Assembly (NCBI RefSeq): GCF_014698825.1
Contig: NZ_JACJTT010000016.1
Location: 44,355 to 108,354 of the forward strand
Source of the DNA: Richelia sinica FACHB-800
GTDB lineage: Bacteria > Cyanobacteriota > Cyanobacteriia > Cyanobacteriales > Nostocaceae
DNA length: 64,000 nt
Direction: 5' to 3'
Positions within the stretch are counted from its first letter, which is position 1. Each line of letters opens with the position of its first letter. The notes beneath the pieces are model-generated. The model searched no databases and was not told the DNA's origin. It saw only the letters and a list, made by a program, of their open reading frames with translations. Positions 1 to 10,738 of the stretch are shown piece after piece. Position numbers and translations under genes: made by a program.

Positions 1-1026
1 ATTTGCCCAAGCTGCAACTTCCTGATACATCAAGTACAGTGGCACTGTTAGCACCATGACCAAGGACATAACCATAAAGTCCCATCTGGTCATCTGTCCT
101 AAGGATAATGCGTAGACCGCAGCGATTTCATCATCCTCTAGTTGTTCCAAAAGTCCTTGACTGACTGTAATTCTGGCAGTGCGGGCTAAATTACCATAGG
201 TGAAAATCAATGGTGCTGACAAAGGCACAATTCTCAGTTGAGGCATAGGCCAGCGTCGCTGTTGACAAATCCTCTGTATAACCCTTGTGGCTTCCCGACT
301 ATAGCCATTTAATGTCTCTGCTGATAATTCTCGCTGATTGTAAAATTCTGCTAGTAGGCGGTCAAGAATCCAAGGTGATAGGACAATTAAGCCCAGCAGA
401 CAGACGAGAACAAAAATGCTAGGGTCGGTAAAGAAAATCTGTACGGGCAATGGAAATGGCAGCTTAGTTAGTATCTGCCCAAACGCACCCATGGTAAATT
501 TCAGCATTTCCTTTAACAGCCAAAACACCAGTAGGAAGGTGCCTAAGGCAATTAGCCGGTCAGGCATTAAATTAGGCTTACGTAAAGGTTGCCAAACTTT
601 AGCCCTTCTAGCTGATCGCCAAAAAATGCTCAAGGGTTGATTTTCGTCCCTGGTAATGTCTGTAACTAGATAGTTAGCCTGAGGATGATCTAGATGGGGG
701 TTTTGAAATTCAACGCCTGTGTCGAAATTATTATTGGCTGTTTTTAGTCGTTGATGACGGTTTTTTAAATGTTTGAGAGCGCGTTTTGACCACTCTTGAA
801 CTTGGGCATTACTGCTTTCCATCAAATTTTGGCACAGGGCGACGGCTTTAGCGACTTCGCCTGTGCGGGCATAAGCCATAACTAAGCCAACTTTTGCTTG
901 TAAACAAGCATTTTCTTGCTTTTGGTTTTTGGCAATTGGTTCTAGTTTAGTGATTGCGGCGTAGTAATTTCCTTGTTTGAGGGCAACTAAACCAGCCTCC
1001 AAAGACGATTCGGCATGTGAAGGCAT
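1..1026 (-). CDS. M48-peptidase-like membrane protein with TPR-like N-terminus, cut by window edge
   Basis: The reading frame opens at an ATG at 1024-1026 and runs without a stop to the left edge, so the C-terminus is missing. Residues 1-75 look like a TPR-type helical repeat (GLVALKQGNYYAAITKLEPI). Hydrophobic segments lie near residues 155-172 and 203-221. The part after them resembles the M48/HtpX catalytic domain, with DDEIAA followed by a W-D pair. Where M48 enzymes carry HExxH, this protein reads LSLGQ (residues 307-311), so both zinc histidines and the catalytic glutamate are absent. If the family call is right, this is a pseudo-enzyme. A later zinc site could lie beyond the edge. The M48 call is inference from layout and the flanking motif. 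Confidence 0.6.
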   Translation of the reverse strand, partial: MPSHAESSLEAGLVALKQGNYYAAITKLEPIAKNQKQENACLQAKVGLVMAYARTGEVAKAVALCQNLMESSNAQVQEWSKRALKHLKNRHQRLKTANNNFDTGVEFQNPHLDHPQANYLVTDITRDENQPLSIFWRSARRAKVWQPLRKPNLMPDRLIALGTFLLVFWLLKEMLKFTMGAFGQILTKLPFPLPVQIFFTDPSIFVLVCLLGLIVLSPWILDRLLAEFYNQRELSAETLNGYSREATRVIQRICQQRRWPMPQLRIVPLSAPLIFTYGNLARTARITVSQGLLEQLEDDEIAAVYALSLGQMTRWDFMVMSLVMVLTVPLYLMYQEVAAWAN

Positions 1027-1170
1027 AGAAATTTTGGTACTCCAATCTCTGCTAGGTGATACACGGTGGTGCAAAAGTGTGAAATTGAGATACCCTGACA
1101 GTAGCTTTGCTCCAAATTTAAATTAATTTCCCCCAAAGGGGGCTTAATTCCATGCAGCAGCAAGTGTGAG

Positions 1171-2799
1171 TTAAGTTTCCACTGGTTTTTGACTGGAAAA
1201 TACAGGGGCGATCGCGCTTAATTTTAATTCGGGATGGTCTCCCTGTAGCTGTTGACAATTCCATTCATTGCGGAATAATAGCACTGGACGACCCATACTG
1301 TCTTTGACTGTTGTAGTGTTGAATAAACGTCCCACTTGATTTAAAGCCTCCCAACCACCTTCAACCCAACGGGCCACGCTGTAGGGCAGTAATTCGAGTA
1401 AGGTTTCCACACCATACTCATTTTGTAGGCGAAACTGCACCACTTCCAATTGCAATTGACCCACTGCTGCCAAGATTGGATCGCGTTTGGACTCATCGAT
1501 AGAGTACATAATTTGTACAGCCCCCTCTTCCCGTAATTCCGATACACCTTTTTGGAATTGCTTAAATTTGGATGGATTGGGGTTTCTGAGTTGGGCAAAC
1601 AGTTCTGGTGAGAAATAAGGAATACCTTCATATTCCAACTTTGTACCTGTATAGATGGTGTCACCAATCGCAAACACACCTGGGTTATTTAAACCGATGA
1701 CATCGCCAGGATAAGCCACATCAATCGATTCTCGTTCTTGGGCAAACAGTTTTTGGGGTCGGGAGAGACGAACAACTTTGCCAGTGCGTGCATGGTTTAC
1801 TGTCATATCTTTTTCAAACTTCCCTGTACAGACCCGGATAAATGCCACGCGATCGCGATGTTTAGGGTCCATATTCGCTTGGAGTTTGAATACAAAGCCG
1901 GAAAATTCGGGATAAGTGGGGGGGACTTCACCAATGCTGCTGTTATGTACACCAGGCTTCAAGGCGTAATCTAGGAAGTAATTCAAGAACAGTTCTACCC
2001 CGAAGTTGGTCATGGCGCTACCAAAAAAGACCGGGGTCATTTTTCCTTGATGAACCAAATCTAAATCCAGTTCTGGCCCTACTCCTTCCAAAAGCTCCAA
2101 ATCATTTTTAAGTTGGTGATAAAGTTCTTGCTCCAACAACTGCTCAATTCTGGCATCACCTAAATCAATGATCGTATCCCTTGCTTCACGGCTACCATGG
2201 GCGCTGCGTTCAAACAGGTGAATTTGTTCCTTTTGGCGGTCAAACACCCCTTGAAAGCGATCGCCCATACCAATGGGCCAATTGACTGCATAGGTTTGTA
2301 ATCCCAATTCTTGCTCAATTTCGTCTAACAGTTCCAGAGGTTCTCTACCTGGACGGTCAAGTTTATTGACAAACGTAAAGATAGGTATGCCCCGCAGTTT
2401 ACAAACCTCAAACAACTTCCGCGTTTGTGGTTCCAAACCCTTAGCCGCATCAATCAGCATTACCGCATTATCAGCAGCCGCTAAAGTCCGATAAGTATCT
2501 TCGCTAAAATCTTGGTGTCCCGGTGTATCCAATAAATTGATTTGACAATTCTGGTAATTAAATTGCAACACCGTTGAGGTGATAGAAATACCCCGTTGCT
2601 GTTCCATAGCCATCCAGTCGGAAGTAGCTTTACGCTGGGCCCTTCTTGCTTTCACCGCCCCAGCTTCATGGATTGCACCTCCGTATAAAAGTAGCTTTTC
2701 TGTTAAAGTAGTTTTACCAGCATCAGGGTGAGAAATAATCGCAAAATTGCGGCGTAGTTCCACCGCTTCCGTCAGTTCTGTTTGCAGTTCACTAGACAT
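1171..2799 (-). CDS. prfC: Peptide chain release factor 3 (RF3)
   Basis: This translational GTPase recycles RF1/RF2 from the ribosome after termination. The G-domain motifs are complete: P-loop HPDAGKT at about residues 24-30, DTPGH at 91-95 and NKLD at 145-148. The [15 protein letters not shown] segment is the RF3/EF-G switch region. The length, 542 residues, is near the family norm (about 530). The ATG start follows directly on an intergenic region shared with the divergent DUF4870 gene. It faces the same way as the truncated M48-like gene but is separated from it by about 145 bases, so an operon is not evident. Confidence 0.97.
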   Translation of the reverse strand: MSSELQTELTEAVELRRNFAIISHPDAGKTTLTEKLLLYGGAIHEAGAVKARRAQRKATSDWMAMEQQRGISITSTVLQFNYQNCQINLLDTPGHQDFSEDTYRTLAAADNAVMLIDAAKGLEPQTRKLFEVCKLRGIPIFTFVNKLDRPGREPLELLDEIEQELGLQTYAVNWPIGMGDRFQGVFDRQKEQIHLFERSAHGSREARDTIIDLGDARIEQLLEQELYHQLKNDLELLEGVGPELDLDLVHQGKMTPVFFGSAMTNFGVELFLNYFLDYALKPGVHNSSIGEVPPTYPEFSGFVFKLQANMDPKHRDRVAFIRVCTGKFEKDMTVNHARTGKVVRLSRPQKLFAQERESIDVAYPGDVIGLNNPGVFAIGDTIYTGTKLEYEGIPYFSPELFAQLRNPNPSKFKQFQKGVSELREEGAVQIMYSIDESKRDPILAAVGQLQLEVVQFRLQNEYGVETLLELLPYSVARWVEGGWEALNQVGRLFNTTTVKDSMGRPVLLFRNEWNCQQLQGDHPELKLSAIAPVFSSQKPVET

Positions 2800-2913
2800 T
2801 TTTGTGTAACTTAACTTAAATTAACGTAATTTTTCTCCACTACAGGGAGTCTTTTCATCTTAAGACAATGATGCTCATGATAGGGTCGTAATATAATCAA
2901 GGGCCTACCTGCC

Positions 2914-2920
2914 AAGGAGG
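2914..2920 (+). promoter_or_regulatory. Strong Shine-Dalgarno site of the DUF4870 gene
   Basis: AAGGAGG stands five bases before the ATG at 2926. Such full-length sites are uncommon in this window, and it fixes the start codon. Confidence 0.85.
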
Positions 2921-2925
2921 AAAAA

Positions 2926-3267
2926 ATGTACGACGCGGACAAGCGAAAGATATTATCTGCGCTGTGTCACGGAGCAATTTTTTTCAGCACCACTTTTGTC
3001 TCGGTTGGTTTACCCATTGCCATCCTCTTCATATCCGATGATCCGGTAGTTAAAGACAATGCCAAAGAATCTATTAATTTCCACTTCAATGTCTGGTTGT
3101 ATGGTGGAATAATTGGATTTCTAGTGTGGATTACATTGTTTTTACTATTTCCCCTCGCAATTATTGGATATTTACTCCATTGGGGATTGACAATTTGGGC
3201 GATTATTCGGGTTTTTAGTAATCCTGATCAACCCTTTCGTTATCCCTTGATTTTCCGCATCATTTAG
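2926..3267 (+). CDS. DUF4870 domain membrane protein
   Basis: A small membrane protein of 113 residues. It begins with a cytosolic stretch containing LSALCHGAIFF, then has two or three hydrophobic spans (about residues 17-37, 57-80 and 78-98). The pattern DNAKESINFHFNVWLY is the hallmark of DUF4870 proteins, whose role is unknown. The start is secure: an AAGGAGG ribosome site lies at 2914-2920, six bases before the ATG. It is transcribed divergently from prfC. Confidence 0.85.
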   Translation: MYDADKRKILSALCHGAIFFSTTFVSVGLPIAILFISDDPVVKDNAKESINFHFNVWLYGGIIGFLVWITLFLLFPLAIIGYLLHWGLTIWAIIRVFSNPDQPFRYPLIFRII

Positions 3268-3541
3268 GACAAATTATGGTAATTAGTATTGAATAGCCAT
3301 GGCTAATTACCCGATTTTCCTAAATCAATGAATGGCAATTATTGAGACGGTTTTTTTGAGTCTTTTGTGCTTAAACTTCAGACCAAGCAGTACAACACAA
3401 AATTGCCCCACAGCTTCATCAACAGTAGGGCAAAGGACAGTTAAGCACTGCTTGTAGTGTCTCTGACGAAAGCAGCCTAAAAACCTGCTTTTGTGCCGCT
3501 TTGTTATTTGTCCATTGCATTTTTATCCTGCATACAAGTAT

Positions 3542-4522
3542 ATGTTTCCTACACATCGCCCCCGCCGTTTGCGTACTCATCCCCAATTACGTCGGATGGT
3601 ACGAGAAACCGTTTTAACCACTAGCGATTTGATTTACCCATTATTTGCTGTTCCTGGTGAGGGTATTGCGAAGGAAGTCAAATCTATGCCTGGTGTCTAT
3701 CAGTTATCGGTAGACAAAATTGTTGAAGAAGCCAAAGAGGTTTACGACTTAGGAATTCCCGCTATTATTCTATTTGGAATTCCTGCGGATAAAGATGTAG
3801 ATGCTACAGGGGCTTGGCACGATTGCGGTATTGTGCAAACAGCAGCCACCGCAGTGAAACAAGCAGTTCCCGATTTAATTGTAGTAGCTGACACCTGCTT
3901 GTGTGAATATACAACTCATGGTCATTGCGGTTATTTACAAGTTGGTGATTTAACAGGAAGGGTATTAAATGACCCGACTCTAGAATTACTCAAGAAAACA
4001 GCTGTATCTCAAGCTAAAGCGGGTGCAGATATTATTGCACCTTCAGGCATGATGGATGGTTTTGTCCAAGCGATTCGTAGTGGTTTAGATGAAGCAGGGT
4101 TTCAAGACACACCCATTATGTCCTATGCTGCTAAATATGCCTCTGCTTACTATGGCCCCTTCAGAGATGCAGCCGAATCTACACCCCAATTTGGTGACAG
4201 ACGCACCTACCAAATGGACCCAGGTAATTCCCGTGAAGCCATTAAGGAAATAGAATTAGATATCGCTGAAGGTGCGGATATGCTGATGGTAAAACCAGCA
4301 TTGGCATATATGGATATTATCTGGCGGGTGAAGGAAGCTAGCAATTTGCCTGTTGCTGCTTATAATGTGTCTGGCGAATATTCAATGATTAAAGCGGCAG
4401 CTTTGAACGGTTGGATTGATGAACAGCGCGTTGTGATGGAAACCTTAACTAGCTTTAAACGTGCTGGTGCAGATTTAATCTTAACATACCATGCCAAAGA
4501 TGCGGCTAGGTGGTTAGCTTAA
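3542..4522 (+). CDS. hemB: Delta-aminolevulinic acid dehydratase (porphobilinogen synthase)
   Basis: Condenses two 5-aminolevulinate molecules into porphobilinogen, the second step of heme and chlorophyll synthesis after ALA. I chose the ATG at 3542 (326 residues); an in-frame TTG at 3491 would add 17 residues that do not look like the family. Schiff-base lysines are visible at Lys198 (SYAAKYAS) and Lys251 ([12 protein letters not shown]). The metal-site loop [14 protein letters not shown] near residues 118-130 keeps three cysteines, which suggests a zinc-type enzyme. No co-transcribed gene is adjacent. A second tetrapyrrole gene, gun4, lies 31 kb away. Confidence 0.97.
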   Translation: MFPTHRPRRLRTHPQLRRMVRETVLTTSDLIYPLFAVPGEGIAKEVKSMPGVYQLSVDKIVEEAKEVYDLGIPAIILFGIPADKDVDATGAWHDCGIVQTAATAVKQAVPDLIVVADTCLCEYTTHGHCGYLQVGDLTGRVLNDPTLELLKKTAVSQAKAGADIIAPSGMMDGFVQAIRSGLDEAGFQDTPIMSYAAKYASAYYGPFRDAAESTPQFGDRRTYQMDPGNSREAIKEIELDIAEGADMLMVKPALAYMDIIWRVKEASNLPVAAYNVSGEYSMIKAAALNGWIDEQRVVMETLTSFKRAGADLILTYHAKDAARWLA

Positions 4523-4647
4523 GTTGCATTGATGTTTCATAAAGAGGTACAGAGAGAATCACAGTTTCTTTGTGCCTCATCTGGGATTTTTCAGTGAAGA
4601 TACTGGAAAATCCTGATTAACGCTTAGACACTCAAAGGCTTTTGGCA

Positions 4648-4678
4648 CTGTAACCTGTAACCTGTAACCTGTAACCTG
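4648..4678. repeat. Heptameric tandem repeat (CTGTAAC)4
   Basis: Four perfect CTGTAAC units plus CTG directly abut the mutS stop codon (4679-4681). This matches the short tandemly repeated repetitive (STRR) class known from heterocystous cyanobacteria. Relatives lie at 28280, 37259 and 61091. Confidence 0.9.
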
Positions 4679-7240
4679 CTATTCTAAATTCTTCAAACCA
4701 ATAGCGATTTTACTGTGTTTTTCAATTTGTCCCATGACTTGTTTTGCTCTTTGAATAACTACAGTGGGTAAACCTGCTAATCTTCCAGCTTCAATTCCAT
4801 AGGACTTATCCGCACCACCTGGTTGAACTTGGTGCAAAAAGATGATTTGGTCTGGCAGTTCTTTGACTGTGACTTGATAATTAGCTACATTAGATAGCAT
4901 TCCCGCCAGTTCGTTTAATTCATGGTAATGGGTGGCGAAAATCGTTCGCGCTTTAATCTCCACTGCTAAATATTCAGCTACGGCCCAAGCAATAGAAAGA
5001 CCATCAAAGGTGGCAGTACCTCTGCCAATTTCGTCTAATAAAACTAATGATTGAGCAGTTGCATGGTTGAGAATATTGGCGGTTTCGTTCATTTCTACCA
5101 TGAAGGTAGACTGTCCTGTGGCTAAATCATCAACTGCACCGACACGGGTAAAGATGCGATCGCACAATCCCAATTTAGCAGAGTGGGCAGGAACAAAGCT
5201 ACCAATTTGCGCCATTAACTGAATTAACCCCACCTGACGTAAATAACAGCTTTTACCACTGGCATTGGGGCCTGTTAAAATGACTAAATCTGCTGACTGG
5301 TCATGAGTTTGTTCTTCTTTCCCTAACCAAGTGGAATTGGGGACGAAAAACCCCGCAGGTAAAGACTGTTCCACCACAGGATGACGACCATTAATAATTT
5401 CTATTTCTCTCCCAGCAAGAATTTCTGGACGACAGTAACCTTGTTTAACTGCCAATTCTGCTAAACCACATAATACATCAGCCGCAGCAACCGCACGAGA
5501 CAAGTTACGAATCATCTCTGCTTGCTGTCCCACTTCTTCACGCAAAGCTACAAAAATTTCATATTCCAACTGATTTAAGTCGTCTCGTGCGGTAAGTATA
5601 CGCGCTTCCCTTTCTTTTAATTCTGGAGTGATATAACGTTCTTCGTTTGTTAAAGTTTGCTTGCGAATATAATTACCGGGTACTTGGTCAGATTTAGCGC
5701 GGGAAATACTAATGTAGTAACCGAAGGTTTTATTAAACCCTACCTTCAACGTAGGAATTCCCGTTTTCGCTCTTTCATCTACTTCTAAATTAGCAATCCA
5801 TTGCTGGTCTGATTCTACGGTAGCTTTTCTTTCATCTAATTGAGGATTTATACCAGCACGAATTAACCCCCCTTCCTTGAGGTGAATTGGTGGTGATTCT
5901 ACGATATGGTGATGTATTTTTTGTGCTAGTTCTTCTAACACAGATGGAACTTTTTGCAAAGCCTTAAGGAAGGGTGAGTAAGCGTCACTAACTAACCGTG
6001 ATAATTCTGGTAAACGAGAGACAGAATCAGCTAGGGCGACTAAATCCCGTGCATTGGCTGTTCCTGAACCTGCCCGACCTGTTAACCTTTCTAAATCGTA
6101 AATTTGCCGTAATAATTGCCGTAAATCTTGACGTAATGGTGTATTCTCAACTAGTTCTTGAATTGTATCTTGTCTGGCCTTGATGCCTTTAACATCCAGT
6201 AGCGGTTGTAACAACCATCTTCTTAATGCTCGTCCACCCATAGCGGTGCTGGTTCTATCTAAAGCCCATAACAATGAACCATGAAACGTACCATCTCTGA
6301 CTGTTTGGGTAATTTCTAAATTACGTCGGGTTTGGTGGTCAACAATTAAATAATCGGTAATAGTATAGGTGCGTAGGGTCTGGAGGGGAATCGGGTTTTC
6401 TTTTTGGGTATCTTCTATATATTCCAATAGACCACCAGCAGCGCGAACTGCCAGGGTGAGGTGTTCACAACCTAAACCTTCGAGCGATCGCACTTTAAAT
6501 TTCTGCAATAATTTAGTTCTGGCTTCTCCTTGAGAAAAGGGTAGTTGCGATCGCAAGCTATAACAAAAAGCAGGTGGTAAACATTGGGGAAGATGGGGCG
6601 ATGTTTCCCCAGGACGAAGTAAACTACCTAAATCAGGGGCATTGGTGGGAACTAGTACCTCGGACGGTTGTAACCGCATTAATTCTTGGGTTAGGTGTTC
6701 TAAATCACTACCCTGTGTGGTGAGGAATTCCCCAGTTGATATATCCGCATAGGCTAAACCCCAATGATTAGCCGCAATTACCACAGCCGCTAAGTAATTA
6801 TTGCGACTGGCTTTGAGCATGCCTTCTTCCAGCAAAGTTCCAGGGGTGAGGATGCGGGTAACTTCCCTGCGAACTAAACCTACAGCTTCCGCAGCATCTT
6901 CTACCTGGTCGCAGATTACCACTGCATAACCTTTTTCTACCAACAGTGTTGTATAACGTTCCCAAGCATGGTGAGGAACACCAGTCATTGCCACTCGACC
7001 AACTTCACCACCATGTTTGCTGGTGAGAACTAATTCTAATTCTCTGGAAACAGTCACCGCATCTTGGAAAAAGGTTTCAAAAAAATCTCCGACTCGATAT
7101 AACAGCAGTGCATGGGGATATTTATCTTTCATTTCCACATAATGCTGATACATCTTACTTAGCTTGCTACGGTCTGCTATCTGTCGCGTATCGCTAAGAG
7201 GTGTATTTTGTTGATTGGGTTCCGGTGTAGGAGTTGTCAT
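4679..7240 (-). CDS. mutS: DNA mismatch repair protein MutS
   Basis: Recognises mismatched base pairs and starts repair; 853 residues, full length for MutS1. The N-terminal mismatch-binding motif appears as [14 protein letters not shown] near residue 48, with the Phe-x-Glu wedge present. The C-terminal ABC-type ATPase has Walker [11 protein letters not shown], the [13 protein letters not shown]alker B region and THYHELNEL. The start is an ATG at 7238-7240; the following codons [11 protein letters not shown] are a plausible flexible tail. The 3' end touches an STRR repeat, so transcription into hemB's downstream region is convergent. No mutL is nearby. Confidence 0.98.
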   Translation of the reverse strand: MTTPTPEPNQQNTPLSDTRQIADRSKLSKMYQHYVEMKDKYPHALLLYRVGDFFETFFQDAVTVSRELELVLTSKHGGEVGRVAMTGVPHHAWERYTTLLVEKGYAVVICDQVEDAAEAVGLVRREVTRILTPGTLLEEGMLKASRNNYLAAVVIAANHWGLAYADISTGEFLTTQGSDLEHLTQELMRLQPSEVLVPTNAPDLGSLLRPGETSPHLPQCLPPAFCYSLRSQLPFSQGEARTKLLQKFKVRSLEGLGCEHLTLAVRAAGGLLEYIEDTQKENPIPLQTLRTYTITDYLIVDHQTRRNLEITQTVRDGTFHGSLLWALDRTSTAMGGRALRRWLLQPLLDVKGIKARQDTIQELVENTPLRQDLRQLLRQIYDLERLTGRAGSGTANARDLVALADSVSRLPELSRLVSDAYSPFLKALQKVPSVLEELAQKIHHHIVESPPIHLKEGGLIRAGINPQLDERKATVESDQQWIANLEVDERAKTGIPTLKVGFNKTFGYYISISRAKSDQVPGNYIRKQTLTNEERYITPELKEREARILTARDDLNQLEYEIFVALREEVGQQAEMIRNLSRAVAAADVLCGLAELAVKQGYCRPEILAGREIEIINGRHPVVEQSLPAGFFVPNSTWLGKEEQTHDQSADLVILTGPNASGKSCYLRQVGLIQLMAQIGSFVPAHSAKLGLCDRIFTRVGAVDDLATGQSTFMVEMNETANILNHATAQSLVLLDEIGRGTATFDGLSIAWAVAEYLAVEIKARTIFATHYHELNELAGMLSNVANYQVTVKELPDQIIFLHQVQPGGADKSYGIEAGRLAGLPTVVIQRAKQVMGQIEKHSKIAIGLKNLE

Positions 7241-7470
7241 AAGCCATTAAATATAAAAATTAAAAATTAAAATAGAATGCTGAATTTATACTGAAAGAAC
7301 TAAAAATAACTACAGGCACAGTATCCGATGATAGCGTGGTCAGGGATAGGGAAAGCGATCGCTCAAAATATTTTTAACCTTCCACCTCTGTTTCCACCCC
7401 CTACTACCAGGAACTTGCTGTCAAAACCCCCATCACATAGTTATAAAAGAGTAGTGAGAGATAAAAAACT

Positions 7471-8760
7471 ATGAAATTCACCACTTTAAATACTTCGTTT
7501 GCATTTATACTATTAAGTCTAGTGTTTGCACAAGCAGGTTACACACAAGATACTGATACAAAAACATCAAAACTCTTACCAGAAGTAGCTAGATTAAGGT
7601 CACAAGGACAATCAGGGTTACAAACCTTTCTCAAATCCTATGTTAATAACTTAACATCTCCACCTGCTGCACCAATCAAAACTGCTTTAGACCAACTATG
7701 TCAACAAAAAGACTGTTATGCGTCTCAATTGTACTGGTACACCGACTTAGAACAAGCTAAAGCTGCGGCAAAAACTAGCGGTAAACCAATTTTATCTTTA
7801 CGATTGCTAGGTAGATTAGATACAAACCTCAGTTGTGCGAATAGTCGGTTTTTCCGCGTCGCACTTTATCCTAATCAAGAAATTTCCCAATATTTAAGAG
7901 ACAATTTTATTTTACATTGGCAAACAGTGCGTCCAGTTCCAAGAGTCACCATTGATTTTGGTGATGGACGCAAATTAGAAAGAACAATTACAGGAAACAG
8001 TATTCACTACATTTTAGATAGTTCTGGTCGTCCCGTTGATGCAATTCCGGGACTGTATGGGCCTAAGGCTTTTCTCAAACAACTCAATCAAGCATCAGTT
8101 ATAGTTAAAGACTTAGGTAAACGCCAAGGTCAAGAATACGAAACTACATTACAACAATATCATCTGCGTCGTCTTGATCAAATTGCTAATCAATGGAGAG
8201 AAGATTTAGCAAAATTAGGTATTCAATCTCCACCCACATTAGTTGAACTTCCTGGTAATTCCATCTCTACTAACGCTAGATTAGCTGGTTCTTTGGCTGT
8301 TTCTAAAGCAGTGGTGGAAAGACCTCTCATCAATGCCATTGAACCTGATACATTAGAAAATAATCCTAGTCCCTTCGATATTATTGACCAAAGAACTTGG
8401 AATAGATTAGCAAGACAATATCAAAATGATGCCAAACTAGATAGCAATAGTATTGCTTTAATTAAAGCCAAGAAATTGCCCAATGTTACAGATGAAAATA
8501 GTCTAGCCGATGTCATTCGTAATTTTGAAAACGTAATGGCTTTGGATACTGTGAGAAATGAATATGTCTTCCACAGACAAATCCACCAATGGTTTTTACA
8601 AGGAAATGACACAGCAGATGTCAATCAACTCAATGAAAAAGTATATGCTGAGTTGTTTTTAACCCCCAGTTCTGACCCTTGGTTAGGATTAACTAATAAT
8701 AATGCTTATAATGCTATTGATAATGGTGGGATTGTGGATAATTCAGCTTCATTAAAATGA
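7471..8760 (+). CDS. Secreted thioredoxin-fold-like protein of unknown role
   Basis: 429 residues with an N-terminal signal peptide (FAFILLSLVFAQAGYTQ, cleavage probably after residue 25). Residues about 85-200 resemble a thioredoxin-like domain: a lead helix LEQAKAAAKTSGKPILSL, then a region with a single cysteine (NLSCANSRFF), and FILHW for the following strand. The usual CxxC pair is not there, so disulfide redox activity is doubtful. The rest (about 230-429) is helical and not recognised. It probably works in the periplasm. Upstream are AT-rich runs and a weak GAGAG ribosome site. Confidence 0.6.
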   Translation: MKFTTLNTSFAFILLSLVFAQAGYTQDTDTKTSKLLPEVARLRSQGQSGLQTFLKSYVNNLTSPPAAPIKTALDQLCQQKDCYASQLYWYTDLEQAKAAAKTSGKPILSLRLLGRLDTNLSCANSRFFRVALYPNQEISQYLRDNFILHWQTVRPVPRVTIDFGDGRKLERTITGNSIHYILDSSGRPVDAIPGLYGPKAFLKQLNQASVIVKDLGKRQGQEYETTLQQYHLRRLDQIANQWREDLAKLGIQSPPTLVELPGNSISTNARLAGSLAVSKAVVERPLINAIEPDTLENNPSPFDIIDQRTWNRLARQYQNDAKLDSNSIALIKAKKLPNVTDENSLADVIRNFENVMALDTVRNEYVFHRQIHQWFLQGNDTADVNQLNEKVYAELFLTPSSDPWLGLTNNNAYNAIDNGGIVDNSASLK

Positions 8761-8786
8761 TAGGTGATTTAGTCCCTAGAATTTTA

Positions 8787-9430
8787 TCATTCCTCATCAG
8801 CTTGACTGCTAGCTATACAGATTTTTGCTGTTAAAGTGGTAAAGAAGCGATCGCAATACGGTGAAGCTTGACGAACTTTATCTACATCTATCAATCCTAG
8901 CAGTTTATAGGCATGGTTAATTTTGTGATATTCACCCTTGCTAGTGCTACGACTTGCCAATTTTAGGCTAGGTTCCAAATCATCTTTGACAATATTCTCT
9001 ACATTGTTATTTAGGGGAATTTTATTCCTTCTAAATCCCTGTCCATAAAATTCGCTGAGAGTTTCAATATCAGCCATAAACCAAGCTTCCATCGCTTGTA
9101 CCATTAAATGACAATTATCATCATTAACTCCTGCTGGTTTATCCCAATTATCCCTCAATTTCAAATGTTCCCAAGGAGAACTTAGTTTTACAGGCGCTTC
9201 TGCATCTACTAGTAATACATTAAATGCCTCTGGATGGACTTTAATGCATTTTTAAAATCCCGTAAGGCATGATTACGAGTACCACAAATAATAATATTCC
9301 ATCTAATTTTGTGGGTTCTTGCTAAATCAGATAATGATTTAAACAAATTACTAAATCCAGCTCTGAGCCATTTTTTAGTATCTTTACTATCACCACCACC
9401 TTCTATATAAATTCTAATTTCTTTCACCAT
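8787..9430 (-). pseudogene. DUF4276 family protein, frameshifted
   Basis: Two consecutive frames make one protein. The first part (from the ATG at 9428-9430) has VKEIRIYIEGGGDSKDTKKW and IICGTRNHALRDFKNAL. The second part continues as VHPEAFNVLLVDAEAPVKL, then PWEHLKLRDNWDKPAGVNDDNCHLM and MEAWFMADIETL, both typical of DUF4276. The shift sits near 9240, where an A-run in the coding strand appears one base short; the first frame then stops at 9209. The start overlaps the end of the upstream ATPase gene (ATGGTGA), implying translational coupling. DUF4276 proteins often accompany AAA ATPases in presumed defence pairs. A sequencing error is the main alternative to true decay. Confidence 0.75.
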
Positions 9431-10623
9431 CTCCCACCACCAATTTCACCCATTAACCAAAGATCACCCAACGTATAGTTTTCTAACCAGTCTTTTAATT
9501 TTTCAGTTTCAAGTCTGTGGAGATGAGATCCTTTTTTATCTCTTTCACACACAATCACAGATTCAGGATATTCACTCAAAGCAGAAACCAAAGCATCAGA
9601 GTGAGTTGTCACAACTAATTGTGTTCTCTGGGAAGCTTCAATTAACATTTCAGCAATCGTTGGTAAAATATCTGGATGTAATCCGATTTCTGGTTCTTCA
9701 ATACAAATCAATGGTGGAGGTGTGGGGTCAAGGAGTAAACCCATTAAAAATAGATATCTTAGAGTTCCATCAGATAAACGAGTTGCAGGAATTGGTTGAA
9801 TTAGACCTTCTTCACGAATAAATATCTGTACTGTACCACCATATATTCTTACATCTAATTCTTCTGCTTGCTCATAGAACTTTCTCAGTTTTTCAATTAT
9901 TTTTTGATTACCTATTCTGTACTTTAAGTCATTTAAAAAAAGACCTAAATTACTGCCATCTTCTAGTAAAGGATGTTGTGGTAAATCTGGTTTTTGGGCG
10001 TTTCTAGGTTCTGAATATCTGCCCATTTGCCAGTGACGATATAAACCTATTTTGGAAAACTCTGTACTAAGATAAGAAAGCTCCGGATACAAATCAGGAT
10101 CTTTTCTTTGGGATAAAACTGACTGATCTAAAATTAAATCTTCTCTACGCAGCTTTCGTTCATATCTTCCTCCATCATCTTTGATTGTATTGATATTTAA
10201 GACTGGACGGCCCTTTTGATAACGATAATAAAAATATACATCTTCTTCTCCTTCATAGGCTTGTTCATTCTCAACAGCTTCATCTACTACTTCCAAGCGT
10301 TGAGCGATTGCAGTCCAGCTAAGATTGTAGTTTAAGTTTTGGGATCTAGTAGGATAATCTAAAATAACTTCTATATTAGCAATTGATGTTTCCTGACTAC
10401 CTTTCCATAAAAATTCACTAACTCCTCCTCCTTGACGAAAAGGAGCAGGTAAATCCGTTGGTGTTGCTTTTAAAATACTAAAAGCTTCTATTAAGTTAGA
10501 TTTGCCTGATGTATTAGCACCAATTAATACATTTAGCGGCTGTAGTTCTATTTCTACTCCCTCACTCCCATAAGAAAGGAAGTTTTGTAATTTTATTTTG
10601 TGAATAAATCTTTTGCCTTCCAT
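9424..10623 (-). CDS. AAA family ATPase (SMC/OLD-like), partner of DUF4276
   Basis: 399 residues. It opens with FIHKIKLQNFLSYG, the usual N-terminal strand of RecF/OLD-like ATPases, followed by Walker A IGANTSGKSNLIEAF (about residues 33-47). The C-terminal half has the signature-like TRLSDGTLRYLFL, Walker B LICIEEPEIGLHPD and the switch TTHSDALVSAL. No nuclease (TOPRIM) domain is fused to the end; instead the next gene, the frameshifted DUF4276 at 8787-9430, overlaps its stop codon. ATPase plus DUF4276 is a recurrent pair thought to act in phage defence; that role is inferred. Codon use is AT-richer than in neighbouring coaBC. Confidence 0.85.
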   Translation of the reverse strand: MEGKRFIHKIKLQNFLSYGSEGVEIELQPLNVLIGANTSGKSNLIEAFSILKATPTDLPAPFRQGGGVSEFLWKGSQETSIANIEVILDYPTRSQNLNYNLSWTAIAQRLEVVDEAVENEQAYEGEEDVYFYYRYQKGRPVLNINTIKDDGGRYERKLRREDLILDQSVLSQRKDPDLYPELSYLSTEFSKIGLYRHWQMGRYSEPRNAQKPDLPQHPLLEDGSNLGLFLNDLKYRIGNQKIIEKLRKFYEQAEELDVRIYGGTVQIFIREEGLIQPIPATRLSDGTLRYLFLMGLLLDPTPPPLICIEEPEIGLHPDILPTIAEMLIEASQRTQLVVTTHSDALVSALSEYPESVIVCERDKKGSHLHRLETEKLKDWLENYTLGDLWLMGEIGGGRW

Positions 10624-10738
10624 TTGCTTCTCTAATAGTAATTCTCAAAATATATACAAAAATCTGGATATAGCACAATAAAATATGTGAAACTGAAAAA
10701 ATAGCTAGATTTACAAATAAAGCTAAGATTACTTTATT

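Noticed and set aside
416..640. Plus-strand frame at the left end
   Set aside because: It lies opposite the M48-like gene, which has a consistent open frame with membrane segments.
4648..4678. Possible CRISPR array
   Set aside because: Heptamers without spacers; this is an STRR, as are 28280, 37259 and 61091.
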